Both the position numbers and the translations under genes were made by a program. The notes beneath the pieces were generated by a model. The model saw only the letters and a list, made by a program, of their open reading frames with translations. It had not been told where the DNA came from and ran no database searches. DNA of 64,000 nt from Marinobacterium rhizophilum (GTDB lineage Bacteria; Pseudomonadota; Gammaproteobacteria; Pseudomonadales; Balneatricaceae). The DNA is taken from NCBI RefSeq assembly GCF_024397915.1, contig NZ_CP073347.1, forward strand, positions 4,464,001-4,528,000. Direction: 5' to 3'. Positions within the stretch are counted from its first letter, which is position 1. The number at the start of each line of letters is the position of its first letter. This document shows, piece by piece, positions 53,889-62,096 of the stretch.

Positions 53889-53964
53889 TCCCTGATAGCT
53901 CAGTTGGTAGAGCAGTAGACTGTTAATCTATTGGTCGCTGGTTCGAGTCCAGCTCGGGGAGCCA
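53889..53964 (+). tRNA. tRNA-Asn (anticodon GTT)
   Basis: 76 bases with encoded CCA, anticodon loop CTGTTAA and TpsiC arm GGTTCGAGTCC. It lies 21 bases after tRNA-Ser. Confidence 0.95.
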
Positions 53965-53970
53965 TGCAGT

Positions 53971-54046
53971 GGGTCGTTAGCTCAGTTGGTAGAGCAGTTG
54001 GCTTTTAACCAATTGGTCATAGGTTCGAATCCTATACGACCCACCA
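53971..54046 (+). tRNA. tRNA-Lys (anticodon TTT), first copy
   Basis: 76 bases with encoded CCA, acceptor GGGTCGT/ACGACCC and anticodon loop CTTTTAA. It is identical to the next copy. Confidence 0.96.
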
Positions 54047-54068
54047 GCTTTATCGTGTTATCCTGTTT

Positions 54069-54144
54069 GGGTCGTTAGCTCAGTTGGTAGAGCAGTTGGC
54101 TTTTAACCAATTGGTCATAGGTTCGAATCCTATACGACCCACCA
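54069..54144 (+). tRNA. tRNA-Lys (anticodon TTT), second copy
   Basis: 76 bases, identical in sequence to the copy at 53971, so a recent tandem duplication. CCA is encoded. Confidence 0.96.
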
Positions 54145-54158
54145 GTTTTGCCCTTTAT

Positions 54159-54234
<76 letters not shown>

Positions 54235-54515
54235 CTCCCCCCTTTAGGGCAAAGGTTTCCTGAAAGCATTGTGCATCCCGCCGGCTCTTGATTGAGTCTT
54301 TCTTGCGTTCTGGTCCCTTACTCCATCACTGCTTTTTGTACTCGCTGCCATGCACTGGAACGCAGTACCCGTTCGCCGGTCTGTTGTCTTCCGTCGTCTT
54401 GGCGTATCTTTTCGTCTGTTTGCCGGGCGCCGGAACCTGTGGGTGGCGCTGCGTGTCAGACATCGTCAAATCAGCTGCAAACGGGGTGAGGGATATGGCC
54501 TTGCGAGGGGAAAAG

Positions 54516-55526
54516 ATGCTGCGTGGCCTGGGGCTGGTGATGCTGTCCTGGCTGTTGCTGGGCTGTGATCAGTGGGTGCGTTCCGCTGATGCGCCGCAAA
54601 TCCGCGGTGAGGTGACCTACAGGGAGCGCATGGCGCTGCCGCCGGGCAGCCATGTGCGTGTCTGGCTGGAAGATGTGAGCCGGGCGGATGCACCGGCCGT
54701 GCAGTTGGCCGAGCAGCGCATCGAAGCCGCCACGGCTGTGCCGGTCCCCTTTGCGCTGAACTATGATCCGGCTGTGCTCAAGCCCCGGCATCGCTATGCG
54801 CTGCGGGCGGAGATCCAGTCCGCGGACGGCCGTCTGCTCTGGGTGACGACGGGCTTTCACGGCATTCTGGCGGCTAACCAGCCGAAGCAGGGGCTGACAC
54901 TGGTGCTGCAGTCTGTATCGGCTGCCGAGGCTGAAGCTGCACAGGCGTCTGCTGTGGTTGAAGCGGCGCGCACCTATGTCTACGAGTGTGGTGCCGTTGA
55001 AGCCGTGGTGCATACCGAGCCTGGCAAGCTGACATTACTGGCGCTGGGGGCGCAAAGCGTGCTCGAACAGGTCCCCAGTGCCTCTGGCGTGCGTTACGAG
55101 GGTGACGGGCAGTTGTTCTGGAGCCAGGGTGAACAGGCGCTGCTGGAGATCGATGGGCGGCGTTTCGAGGACTGCCAGGCCAATGCATCCAGGGCGCCCT
55201 GGGCGGACGCGGCCTACCGCGGTGTTGATTTCCGGGCGCTGGGCAATGAGCCTGGCTGGTTGCTGGAAGTGGACGACGGCAAGGATATCCGCCTGGTGAC
55301 CGACTACGGCGAGCGCAGCGTCCATGTGCCGGCACCCATGCCGCGCTTCGAGGGCGGTATCGTGCGCTACGCGGTGAAGACCAGGGCACATGAAGTGCGG
55401 CTGGCCATCGAGCCCAAAACCTGCCAGGACAGCATGAGTGGCGAAGTCTTCGAGGCACGGGTGCGGGTGCAGCTCGATGGCAGCGATTACCAGGGCTGCG
55501 GACGCTATCTGTCCACAACGCGCTAG
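54516..55526 (+). CDS. YbaY-MliC-type multidomain lipoprotein
   Basis: 336 residues from ATG 54516, with GAGGGG five bases upstream; earlier ATGs at 54495 and 54288 are less likely. The lipobox is LLLGCDQ. An N-terminal YbaY/YscW-like domain (IRGEVTYRERMALPPGSHVRVWLEDVS, HRYALRAEIQSADGRLLWVT) is followed by an MliC lysozyme-inhibitor-like domain (YECGAVEAVVHTEPGKLTLL and FWSQGEQALLEIDGRRFEDC). A C-terminal COG3650-like domain follows (EPGWLLEVDDGKDIRLVTDY, CQDSMSGEVFEARVRVQLDG). It is probably an outer-membrane lipoprotein that guards peptidoglycan against lysozyme. It follows the tRNA cluster. Confidence 0.8.
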   Translation: MLRGLGLVMLSWLLLGCDQWVRSADAPQIRGEVTYRERMALPPGSHVRVWLEDVSRADAPAVQLAEQRIEAATAVPVPFALNYDPAVLKPRHRYALRAEIQSADGRLLWVTTGFHGILAANQPKQGLTLVLQSVSAAEAEAAQASAVVEAARTYVYECGAVEAVVHTEPGKLTLLALGAQSVLEQVPSASGVRYEGDGQLFWSQGEQALLEIDGRRFEDCQANASRAPWADAAYRGVDFRALGNEPGWLLEVDDGKDIRLVTDYGERSVHVPAPMPRFEGGIVRYAVKTRAHEVRLAIEPKTCQDSMSGEVFEARVRVQLDGSDYQGCGRYLSTTR

Positions 55527-55646
55527 CACGGGCACCGTGGTCGATGCCCCGGCACCTATAGGAGCCTGGACAGCGATCAGCTGTTTCCCGGGGAGGGCGA
55601 AGGCGTTAGGATGCCTGCGTATGTTTCATGGCCCTGGTGGTAGACG

Positions 55647-56363
55647 ATGCAGTCTGGTGTTAGACCGGTATATATTCAGTTGCGGGACAAGCTCTGGCAG
55701 CAGATTGAGGATAAGGCGATGGGCAGCCAGGAGCGGTTGCCATCGGAGCGCGAGCTGGCTGGTCTTTTCGCAACCACTCGGGTAACAGTGCGCCAGGCTT
55801 TGGGGCAGCTGGAGGCGGAAGGCAAGATCTTTCGCTCCAATCGTCGAGGCTGGTACGTGACGCCAGAACGTCTGCAATACGATCCCAGCCAGGATATCGG
55901 CTTTTACAATCTGGTGCACCAGCAAGGCTATACGCCATCGACCGAAACCCTTGGCAAGCAACTGACAGAAACGCCGCTGTGGCTGGCTCAGCTGAGCGGT
56001 TTGGTGCAGGGTGCGCCCATTTATCATATCGTTCGACGCCGCAGTATTGATAATCGCTGTGTCCTGGTTGAACACAACTATATCAATCCTGATCGTTGTC
56101 CGGGTTTACTGAGCCAGGATACGGACCACTCCATCTGGCAATTGCTGCAGTCGAAATATGCGCTGTCTCCCCATAAGCGCCAGATCGAAATTTATCCACA
56201 GGCCTTGACTGGCCTGGAGGCTGATGCGCTGCATGTGAACCAGGGCAGTGCCGGGCTTTTTATGCAGCGCCTTAGTTATGATGATAACGACGACTTTCTG
56301 GAGCTGGACTTCGAATACTGGCTGCACGATGCGTTAAAGGTGGCTGTTCAGGTTGGCAATTGA
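55647..56363 (+). CDS. GntR/UTRA-family regulator of the phosphonate locus
   Basis: 238 residues. The winged helix (PVYIQLRDKLWQQIEDKAMGSQERLPSERELAGLFATTRVTVRQAL, RSNRRGWYV) is followed by a UTRA domain (IYHIVRRRSIDNRCVLVEHNYI, LELDFEYWLHDALKV), as in PhnF-like phosphonate regulators. It is convergent with the PhnZ-PhnY fusion gene and probably binds the TGGTATATACCA-type dyad in the divergent control region at 58064-58081. A weak half-match (CTGGTGTTAGACCGG) at its own start codon suggests autoregulation. Confidence 0.85.
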   Translation: MQSGVRPVYIQLRDKLWQQIEDKAMGSQERLPSERELAGLFATTRVTVRQALGQLEAEGKIFRSNRRGWYVTPERLQYDPSQDIGFYNLVHQQGYTPSTETLGKQLTETPLWLAQLSGLVQGAPIYHIVRRRSIDNRCVLVEHNYINPDRCPGLLSQDTDHSIWQLLQSKYALSPHKRQIEIYPQALTGLEADALHVNQGSAGLFMQRLSYDDNDDFLELDFEYWLHDALKVAVQVGN

Positions 56364-56507
56364 GCCATCAGCCACGCGATGCTGTATCGACCTGTGCGTC
56401 CTGTTGCCTGGTCGGCTATTTGAGGAAGGTGGCTTTGTCCCTGATCTCGGACGGGACCTTGAGCCGCCGGTGTAACGGTGCTGCTGGTGCAGCCTGTGTA
56501 AACGCAA

Positions 56508-56542
56508 AATGCCAGTCAGCTGAATAAGCTGACTGGCATTTT
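56508..56542. terminator. Bidirectional terminator between the GntR and PhnZ-PhnY genes
   Basis: AATGCCAGTCAGCT and AGCTGACTGGCATT form a fourteen-base-pair stem with a five-base loop. A-rich sequence is on the left and TTTTT on the right, so it can stop transcription from both convergent genes. Confidence 0.92.
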
Positions 56543-56560
56543 TATATGTGACCCGGAAGG

Positions 56561-57982
56561 TTACATTTCTCGCTGGCTGTGCGCCGTGGGTGTGGCTACA
56601 TGGAACTTGGGGTTATCAAACTGGCTGTGTTTCATATCGTAGTAGGCCTGGTAATAATCCCCGTCGCAGCTTGCGTTAAAGGTGAAGAACATCGCCCGGC
56701 GTGGTTTTTGTGACTCGTTCTTGCGGGAGTAGTGCGGCACGTAGGAGTCAAACAGCACCACATCGCCTTTGCGCGCCGTCACGGGTGACCAGCTGATCTG
56801 ATCAAGAATTTCCTGTCGGATATTGCCATGCTTGCTGCCGCCTTCGTAACTTTGCAGCACGGGCCGGCTACCGACGGGTGTCTCTGTGCGCTCCGTGTTC
56901 AGGTCGCAGAGGTCTTGCAGGTAGTTGTCCGGGAAGTGCAGGCAGCCGTTTTCAATGGTTGAGTCGTCCAGAAAGATTGCCGCCGTCACATGGTAGCGGG
57001 GTTTGAACTGGTCGTAGGCAATCACGTCCTGGTGTGGCTCGAAGGCGCCACCCCCCGGATTTTTTGCATTGCACTTGTCTTTGAACAGCAGGAATTTCTG
57101 CCCTGTCAGCTGTTCAATAAACTGCTGCAGCTTGGGTACGATAACCGCACTCACGGGCTGGCTGCAGCCGTACAGGTACTCATAGCGGCAAACTTTCTGT
57201 GCGTCGTCTATTTCTGGAACAACGATAAGCTCACTCGGGTTGCGGCGGTAGAAATCGCTCAGTGTTTCATCGTTGTCCGCAACCTGTTGCAGAATTTGTT
57301 CCGAGCGCAGGTTCAGATCCTGGTTCACCTGTTCCAGTAGCGTCATGTCGTCATGATCGAGGGCCTGTTGCAGGGCGATGTAGCCGCGTTTGGCAAAAAG
57401 GTCTTTCTGCTGTTCGATGGCTTTGCTGCTGTCGAACGCAACAGCGTCCATGTGCGCGAGGTAGTGATCGAAAGGACGGCTGCTGAGCTCAAGCACCTTA
57501 CCTTCATCATCCCAGCGGCGAAGTTTAATGGCTTGCAGGGCATAGGGCTCTTGCAGGTATGCCGCCTGTTCGGCCTCGCTCATCAGGCCGCCCTGGTTTT
57601 GCAGGGAATCCAGCGAGGCCGCGGACAGGCCCGCCAGGTAGCCGTCTTCGGTGCTGCACAGGTAGCGTTTGGCCTGTGCATGCAGGCGAATGGGTTCAGT
57701 TACCTCGGCCGGGAAGTAGTTTTGGAGGTACTCGGCACCGATGCTATCGTGCTTGTAATTGCCAAAAGCGAGGTCAGTGGCCGCCATCAGGTGACCGATA
57801 TCGTGTAACAGGGCCGCGGTGACCATGGCAGACGTTTCTCCTGCGCGCACGGCCAGCTCTGCGCATTGCACGGCATGCTCGGTCTGAGTGATATCTTCCC
57901 CGTAGGTCTGGCTGCCGTTGGCCCTGAACAGCTCGCTGATCTGGCGGGTAATAGGGCAGTGCTGCGCTGTTGCCGAAGTCAT
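56561..57982 (-). CDS. PhnZ-PhnY fusion: HD di-iron oxygenase joined to Fe(II)/2OG hydroxylase
   Basis: 473 residues. Residues about 10-185 are a PhnZ-like HD oxygenase: His36 in ITQTEHAVQCAELA, His60-Asp61 in AALLHDIGHL, His78 in NYKHDSIGAEYL, His101 and Lys105 in RLHAQAKRYL, and RRWDDEGK near the end. Residues about 190-465 are a PhyH-type Fe(II)/2-oxoglutarate hydroxylase, with the HxD pair in FEPHQDVIAYD, the distal His in FDSYVPHYSRKN and an Arg after it (KPRRAMFFTFN). In the known pathway, PhnY hydroxylates 2-aminoethylphosphonate next to phosphorus and PhnZ cleaves the C-P bond oxidatively to glycine and phosphate. They are separate proteins there. Here both steps sit in one chain, PhnZ part first. 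The exact phosphonate is unknown. Confidence 0.85.
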   Translation of the reverse strand: MTSATAQHCPITRQISELFRANGSQTYGEDITQTEHAVQCAELAVRAGETSAMVTAALLHDIGHLMAATDLAFGNYKHDSIGAEYLQNYFPAEVTEPIRLHAQAKRYLCSTEDGYLAGLSAASLDSLQNQGGLMSEAEQAAYLQEPYALQAIKLRRWDDEGKVLELSSRPFDHYLAHMDAVAFDSSKAIEQQKDLFAKRGYIALQQALDHDDMTLLEQVNQDLNLRSEQILQQVADNDETLSDFYRRNPSELIVVPEIDDAQKVCRYEYLYGCSQPVSAVIVPKLQQFIEQLTGQKFLLFKDKCNAKNPGGGAFEPHQDVIAYDQFKPRYHVTAAIFLDDSTIENGCLHFPDNYLQDLCDLNTERTETPVGSRPVLQSYEGGSKHGNIRQEILDQISWSPVTARKGDVVLFDSYVPHYSRKNESQKPRRAMFFTFNASCDGDYYQAYYDMKHSQFDNPKFHVATPTAHSQREM

Positions 57983-58021
57983 TCTGTTATTTCCTGTCTG
58001 GGTGTTCGTGATCGGCCAGGC

Positions 58022-58355
58022 CCTTTAATCAGGGTTTGGCCGGTAAACTCATTATAAGTATTGATCTGGTATATACCAGATATAGTGAGCATCCTTTGTG
58101 ACAGGATAATGAAGGAAATGTGTAATTTTCATGCCGCGCGTGATAACAGATATTTTACTTTTACTGCGCCATGTTGCACATCAGTGTCCAGGCATAATCG
58201 TTTCTTATAGGTAGAAGCTGATTGCCGCTGTTTTCATCAATATATCTTTTAGCTGTCACGGGTTTTTAATTTTCCCTCTTTAGACTTTTGGCCATAGATA
58301 ACTAACTCTTGCTGCATTTTTTTTTGTTGAGCAGTAACCGAGCAGGCAGTGATAT
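58022..58355. promoter_or_regulatory. Divergent control region of the phosphonate locus
   Basis: It contains the perfect 18-base dyad ATCTGGTATATACCAGAT at 58064-58081, a good match to the TGGT-N4-ACCA operators of GntR/UTRA regulators. The dyad lies 82 bases upstream of the PhnZ-PhnY start and 275 bases before the plus-strand operon. The rest is AT-rich with no gene. Promoters for both directions must be here, but I cannot place them securely. Confidence 0.65.
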
Positions 58356-59192
58356 ATGTCGAATAAAGTCATACTTGTAGTACTGGATGGCCTGGAATAT
58401 AACGTCGGGCGACAGTGTATGGGTTTTTTGCAGGCGCTCTGTGAGCAGGGCAAGGCGACCCTGTATAAAGTGCAGTCGGAATTACCGTCCATGTCTCGTC
58501 CGCTGTACGAGACTATCCTCACGGGCACCGTGCCTGCAGAAAACGGTATTGTGCATAACCAGGTTGTGCGTCGTTCCAGTCAGCAGAGTATTTTCAGCCT
58601 GGCGCGTCAGCAGGGTCTTACAACGGCGGCAGCGGCGTACCACTGGATCAGTGAGCTATACAACCGTGCACCCTATGATGCTGTGCGTGATCGTCATACC
58701 GATGATCCCGAGCTGCTGATTCAGCATGGCTGCTTTTACCACGAAGATCATTATCCAGACAGTCACCTGTATCTGGATGCCGAATGGTTAAGGCGCCGCT
58801 ACGACCCAGACTTCCTGTTCGTACACCCGATGAATATCGACGATGCCGGTCACCGCTCAGGGTATGACAGCTCGCACTACCGCAATACCGCCCGCCACTC
58901 GGATATGGCGCTGTCGGATCACCTGCCTGCCTGGCTGGATGCCGGTTACCAGGTGCTGGTGACGTCTGATCACGGCATGAACAACGACAAGAGTCACGGT
59001 GGCATTTTGCCCGAAGAGCGTGAAGTGCCGTTGTACGTGATCGGGCAGGCTTTTTCCCACCAGTCAGACTGCACGCCCAGCCAGGTCGATATCTGCGGTG
59101 TCGTTTGTACGTTACTGGGTATCAAGGATCACGCTAAAACTGTCAGCGACAAACTGCTGGCGTTGCCCTCACACAATGCAGGGCAGTACTGA
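58356..59192 (+). CDS. Alkaline-phosphatase-superfamily phosphodiesterase (NPP/PhnA-like)
   Basis: 278 residues. The metal ligand Asp is in VVLDGLEYN. The nucleophile region is PSMSRPLYETILTGTVPAENGI, with Ser or Thr as nucleophile. Further ligands are in MNIDDAGHRSGYDS and VTSDHGMNND. This is the PF01663 fold of nucleotide pyrophosphatase/phosphodiesterases and of phosphonoacetate hydrolase. Without a signal peptide it acts in the cytoplasm. Beside a phosphonate oxygenase it may cleave a phosphonate monoester or diester imported by the adjacent ABC system, giving the free phosphonate. TGATG joins it to the next gene. Confidence 0.82.
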   Translation: MSNKVILVVLDGLEYNVGRQCMGFLQALCEQGKATLYKVQSELPSMSRPLYETILTGTVPAENGIVHNQVVRRSSQQSIFSLARQQGLTTAAAAYHWISELYNRAPYDAVRDRHTDDPELLIQHGCFYHEDHYPDSHLYLDAEWLRRRYDPDFLFVHPMNIDDAGHRSGYDSSHYRNTARHSDMALSDHLPAWLDAGYQVLVTSDHGMNNDKSHGGILPEEREVPLYVIGQAFSHQSDCTPSQVDICGVVCTLLGIKDHAKTVSDKLLALPSHNAGQY

Positions 59193-59911
59193 TGGCACTG
59201 GCGATTTTCGATCTGGATGAAACTCTGGTGGCGTGCGACAGCTGCTCTGAATTCAGCAAGTTTATGGTGGCTCAAGGGCTGGCAGGCCCGGCATTTGATG
59301 TACGGCATCGGCAGATGATGGCGCTCTATGGTTCGCAGCAGCTGGTATTGAGTGACTATATCCGCTTCTTTCTGGCGCCGCTTTCGGCGTTGAGCTGCAG
59401 TGATATCCAGGATTTGTTACCCGGGTTTGTCGAGCAGTACATCGTTCCAAAAATCTATCCGCAGGCGTTACAGACACTGGGCGAGATGAGGGCCCAGGGG
59501 CACCGTGTGCTGATAGTGTCGGCGACTGCCGAGTTTATTGTGCGTGCTATTGCCACAAAACTGGGGGTTGAGGATGTACTGGCAATTGAACTGGCGGTAG
59601 AGAAAAACCACTACAGCGGCGAAATAAAAGGTGTGCCGACCTTCCGTGAAGGCAAGGTCATTCGGCTGCAGCGGTGGCTGAGCGAACAGAATGAAACCAT
59701 GGACGGGGCCTATTTCTACAGCGACTCCATTAACGATCTGCCGCTACTTGAGCAGGTCGACTACCCGGTGGTGGCGAACGCAGATTTACAGCTGCAGCGC
59801 ATCGCCGAAAAACGCCAGTGGCCTGCGGTGAATTGGGCCGGGACCTATCCAGAAAACGAACAAGCATTTTGCGTTACACCTCTAGAATCTCAGGAGACAA
59901 CCCATGTCTAA
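59192..59911 (+). CDS. HAD-IB family phosphatase (SerB/CicA-like)
   Basis: 239 residues. Motif I is FDLDETLVACDS, motif II is LIVSATAEFIV, and motif III with the Lys is GKVIRLQ...FYSDSINDLPLLE. The C1 cap is all-helical, as in HAD-IB. It hydrolyses a phosphomonoester. The substrate could be an alcohol phosphate released by the adjacent phosphodiesterase. The gene overlaps the previous stop by one base and the next gene by eight, so the three are tightly coupled. Confidence 0.85.
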   Translation: MALAIFDLDETLVACDSCSEFSKFMVAQGLAGPAFDVRHRQMMALYGSQQLVLSDYIRFFLAPLSALSCSDIQDLLPGFVEQYIVPKIYPQALQTLGEMRAQGHRVLIVSATAEFIVRAIATKLGVEDVLAIELAVEKNHYSGEIKGVPTFREGKVIRLQRWLSEQNETMDGAYFYSDSINDLPLLEQVDYPVVANADLQLQRIAEKRQWPAVNWAGTYPENEQAFCVTPLESQETTHV

Positions 59912-61961
59912 ATTTCTGATCGCCGGTGCAGCTGCATTGATGACAGGTAACGTCCTGGCGGCCTGCCCGAGCGTTGTCGGCCACGATGCTGGTGGGAAAT
60001 ATCCACACCTGTTCGAAAAAGTCGAGTTTGAAACCCAGCATGGCTGCCAGCTGGATTTCAGCGAAAACCCGCAGATAAAGGCGCTGAACAGCCGTATTGC
60101 CGGTAACCCGGAATTAAAACCCTTGGCCCAGCGCCTGCCGCAGGAGCCGCTGGTGATTGCGCCTTACCAGACGATTGGTCAGTACGGTGGTGTGCTGAAC
60201 GGTATTTCCAAGGCGACAGAGTCGGGCACCTCGGACCTTCTGTCTGTGCGTCACGTGAACCTGGTGCGTTACAGCGATGACCTGGCGACGGTGGTGCCAA
60301 ATGTCGCCAAGGCCTGGCAGTGGAATGATGACTTTACGGTCCTGAAGGTTGAACTGCGCAAAGGCCACAAGTGGTCCGACGGCGCGGCCTTTACTGCCGA
60401 GGATATTGCGTTCTGGTACAACCACATGGTTATCGACAGCAATATCATCGAAGAGCCCAAATCACGCTTCCTGTCTGCCGGCAAACCCATCAAGGTAGAA
60501 GCGCTGGACGCCACTACGGTTCAGTTCACCATGAACGAGCCGTCACCGGGCTTCCTCGACAACTTTGCCCTGGACTATGCTCAGCCGTTCCAGCCCAGGC
60601 ACTTGCTGGAGCAGTTCCATCCTGAATTCAGCAAGGATGCGGACGAGAAGGCCAGGGCACTGGGTTTTGACAACGGCTATGCCGTGATCAACTTCTACTA
60701 CGGCCAGTCTGACTGGAAAGACATTCCCACACCGCTACTGAAGGACAAGGCGGCATCGGATCGTCTGCTTGAAGGCGGTTTCACTGCCATTGCACCCACG
60801 CTGGAGTCCCACCTGGTTGTTGAAGAGTCACTGGAAGGTCGCCGCCTGGTTGCCAATCCCTATTTCTTCCAGGTTGATACTGCCGGTAACCAGTTGCCCT
60901 ACATTAACGAAATTGCCGAGGTGTTCATCGGTGATGAAGACATCCAGACAGCCAAGCTGATTGCCGGCGAAGTGGATTACAAGGCCCAGGCGGTTAACCT
61001 GCCGCAAGCGCCCGTACTGCTGGAAAACAAGGACAAGGGGAACTACGAGATTGCGCTGCGTCCCACCATCGCGCAGACCTCTTTTGCCTTTAACCTGACC
61101 GACAAGGACGAAGAGAAGCGTGCGGTATTCAATGACGTAAACTTCCGTCGTGCCATGTCGGTTGCCATTAACCGTGACCAGATTAACGAAATCGCCTATT
61201 TCGGTCTGGGCAAGCCGATGCAGTACACCGCCTTTGATGCCGATACATCACCCTTTGTCACCGAAGAGCTGCAGCAAAGCTGGACACAGTTCGATCAGAA
61301 CAAAGCCAGGCAGTTGCTGGATGAAGCCGGTGTGGTCGATAAAAACGGTGATGGCCTGCGTGACCTGCCTTCCGGTAAAAAGTTTGAGCTGAACATCCAG
61401 TACGCCACTCAGGGCACACCCACCGAAGTGGTTGAAATTGTTGCCAATAACTGGAGTGAAGTCGGTGTTAAAAGCACCATCAAGGAAGTGACGTCGGATG
61501 AGTATCGCAACTCCCAGACAGCCAATGACCTGAGCGTACTCAGCTGGGTAATGGGCCGTCCATTGGCGATGATTGCCGGCAATACAGAAACGCTGGTGCC
61601 CCCTTACGGCAACTTCTTCGATCTGCGTACCGGCATGCTGTGGGCGCAGCACCGTGAAACCAACGGTGCCGAGGGTGTCGCTCCGCCAGCCTCCGTGGAG
61701 GAAATGAAACAGCTGACAGACCGTTTCGTGACCTTGAAAGCCGGTTCCGATGAATCCAACGCGCTGGGTCTGGAGATTGCGAAGCGCGTCGTTGATGATC
61801 TGTACATCATCGGCACCGTCAAGGCGGTGACTCCGGTCTACCGCAGCCGTGCGCTGGGCAACTTCGAACTGCCCAGGACATCTTCATACGAGTTCTACCG
61901 CATGTACCCGTACCTCCCGTCCCAGTGGTTCCTGGGCAACGAGGACATGGCGAAGAACTAA
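59904..61961 (+). CDS. Family 5 (peptide-type) ABC solute-binding protein
   Basis: 685 residues, longer than the usual 530-600. A signal peptide (MSKFLIAGAAALMTGNVLAA, then CPSV) precedes the family 5 body: YQTIGQYGGVLNGISK, PNVAKAWQWNDDFTVLKVELRKGHKWSDGAAFTAEDIAFWYNHM, and later FNLTDKDEEKRAVFNDVNFRRAMSVAINRDQIN, which are the typical hinge segments. The binding cleft of such proteins accepts peptides and also larger conjugates. In this locus the ligand is likely a phosphonate conjugate, for example an ester or peptide. Two permease genes follow. No ATPase gene is visible before the window ends. Confidence 0.9.
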   Translation: MSKFLIAGAAALMTGNVLAACPSVVGHDAGGKYPHLFEKVEFETQHGCQLDFSENPQIKALNSRIAGNPELKPLAQRLPQEPLVIAPYQTIGQYGGVLNGISKATESGTSDLLSVRHVNLVRYSDDLATVVPNVAKAWQWNDDFTVLKVELRKGHKWSDGAAFTAEDIAFWYNHMVIDSNIIEEPKSRFLSAGKPIKVEALDATTVQFTMNEPSPGFLDNFALDYAQPFQPRHLLEQFHPEFSKDADEKARALGFDNGYAVINFYYGQSDWKDIPTPLLKDKAASDRLLEGGFTAIAPTLESHLVVEESLEGRRLVANPYFFQVDTAGNQLPYINEIAEVFIGDEDIQTAKLIAGEVDYKAQAVNLPQAPVLLENKDKGNYEIALRPTIAQTSFAFNLTDKDEEKRAVFNDVNFRRAMSVAINRDQINEIAYFGLGKPMQYTAFDADTSPFVTEELQQSWTQFDQNKARQLLDEAGVVDKNGDGLRDLPSGKKFELNIQYATQGTPTEVVEIVANNWSEVGVKSTIKEVTSDEYRNSQTANDLSVLSWVMGRPLAMIAGNTETLVPPYGNFFDLRTGMLWAQHRETNGAEGVAPPASVEEMKQLTDRFVTLKAGSDESNALGLEIAKRVVDDLYIIGTVKAVTPVYRSRALGNFELPRTSSYEFYRMYPYLPSQWFLGNEDMAKN

Positions 61962-61974
61962 GGCAGGCCCATGG

Positions 61975-62006
61975 TAAAAAAGGAGGGGCGCTGCCTCTCC
62001 TTTTTT
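61975..62006 (+). terminator. Terminator/attenuator between binding-protein and permease genes
   Basis: AAAAAAGGAG-GGGC and GCC-TCTCCTTTTTT arms form an A/T-flanked stem with a T-run. It would reduce read-through so that the binding protein is made in excess over the permeases. Confidence 0.8.
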
Positions 62007-62035
62007 GTTGTACCAACCCAGATCTGAGCTTGCCA

Positions 62036-62064
62036 CCCTGTGCCGGGGAGGTCACGGCACAGGG
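62036..62064 (+). other. Intercistronic hairpin
   Basis: CCCTGTGCCG and CGGCACAGGG form a perfect ten-base-pair stem with a nine-base loop, 33 bases before the permease start. It may protect or attenuate the mRNA, and a TTTTTT run follows six bases later. Confidence 0.7.
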
Positions 62065-62096
62065 TTAGTTTTTTCTGTATTCGGAGTCCCGTTGCG

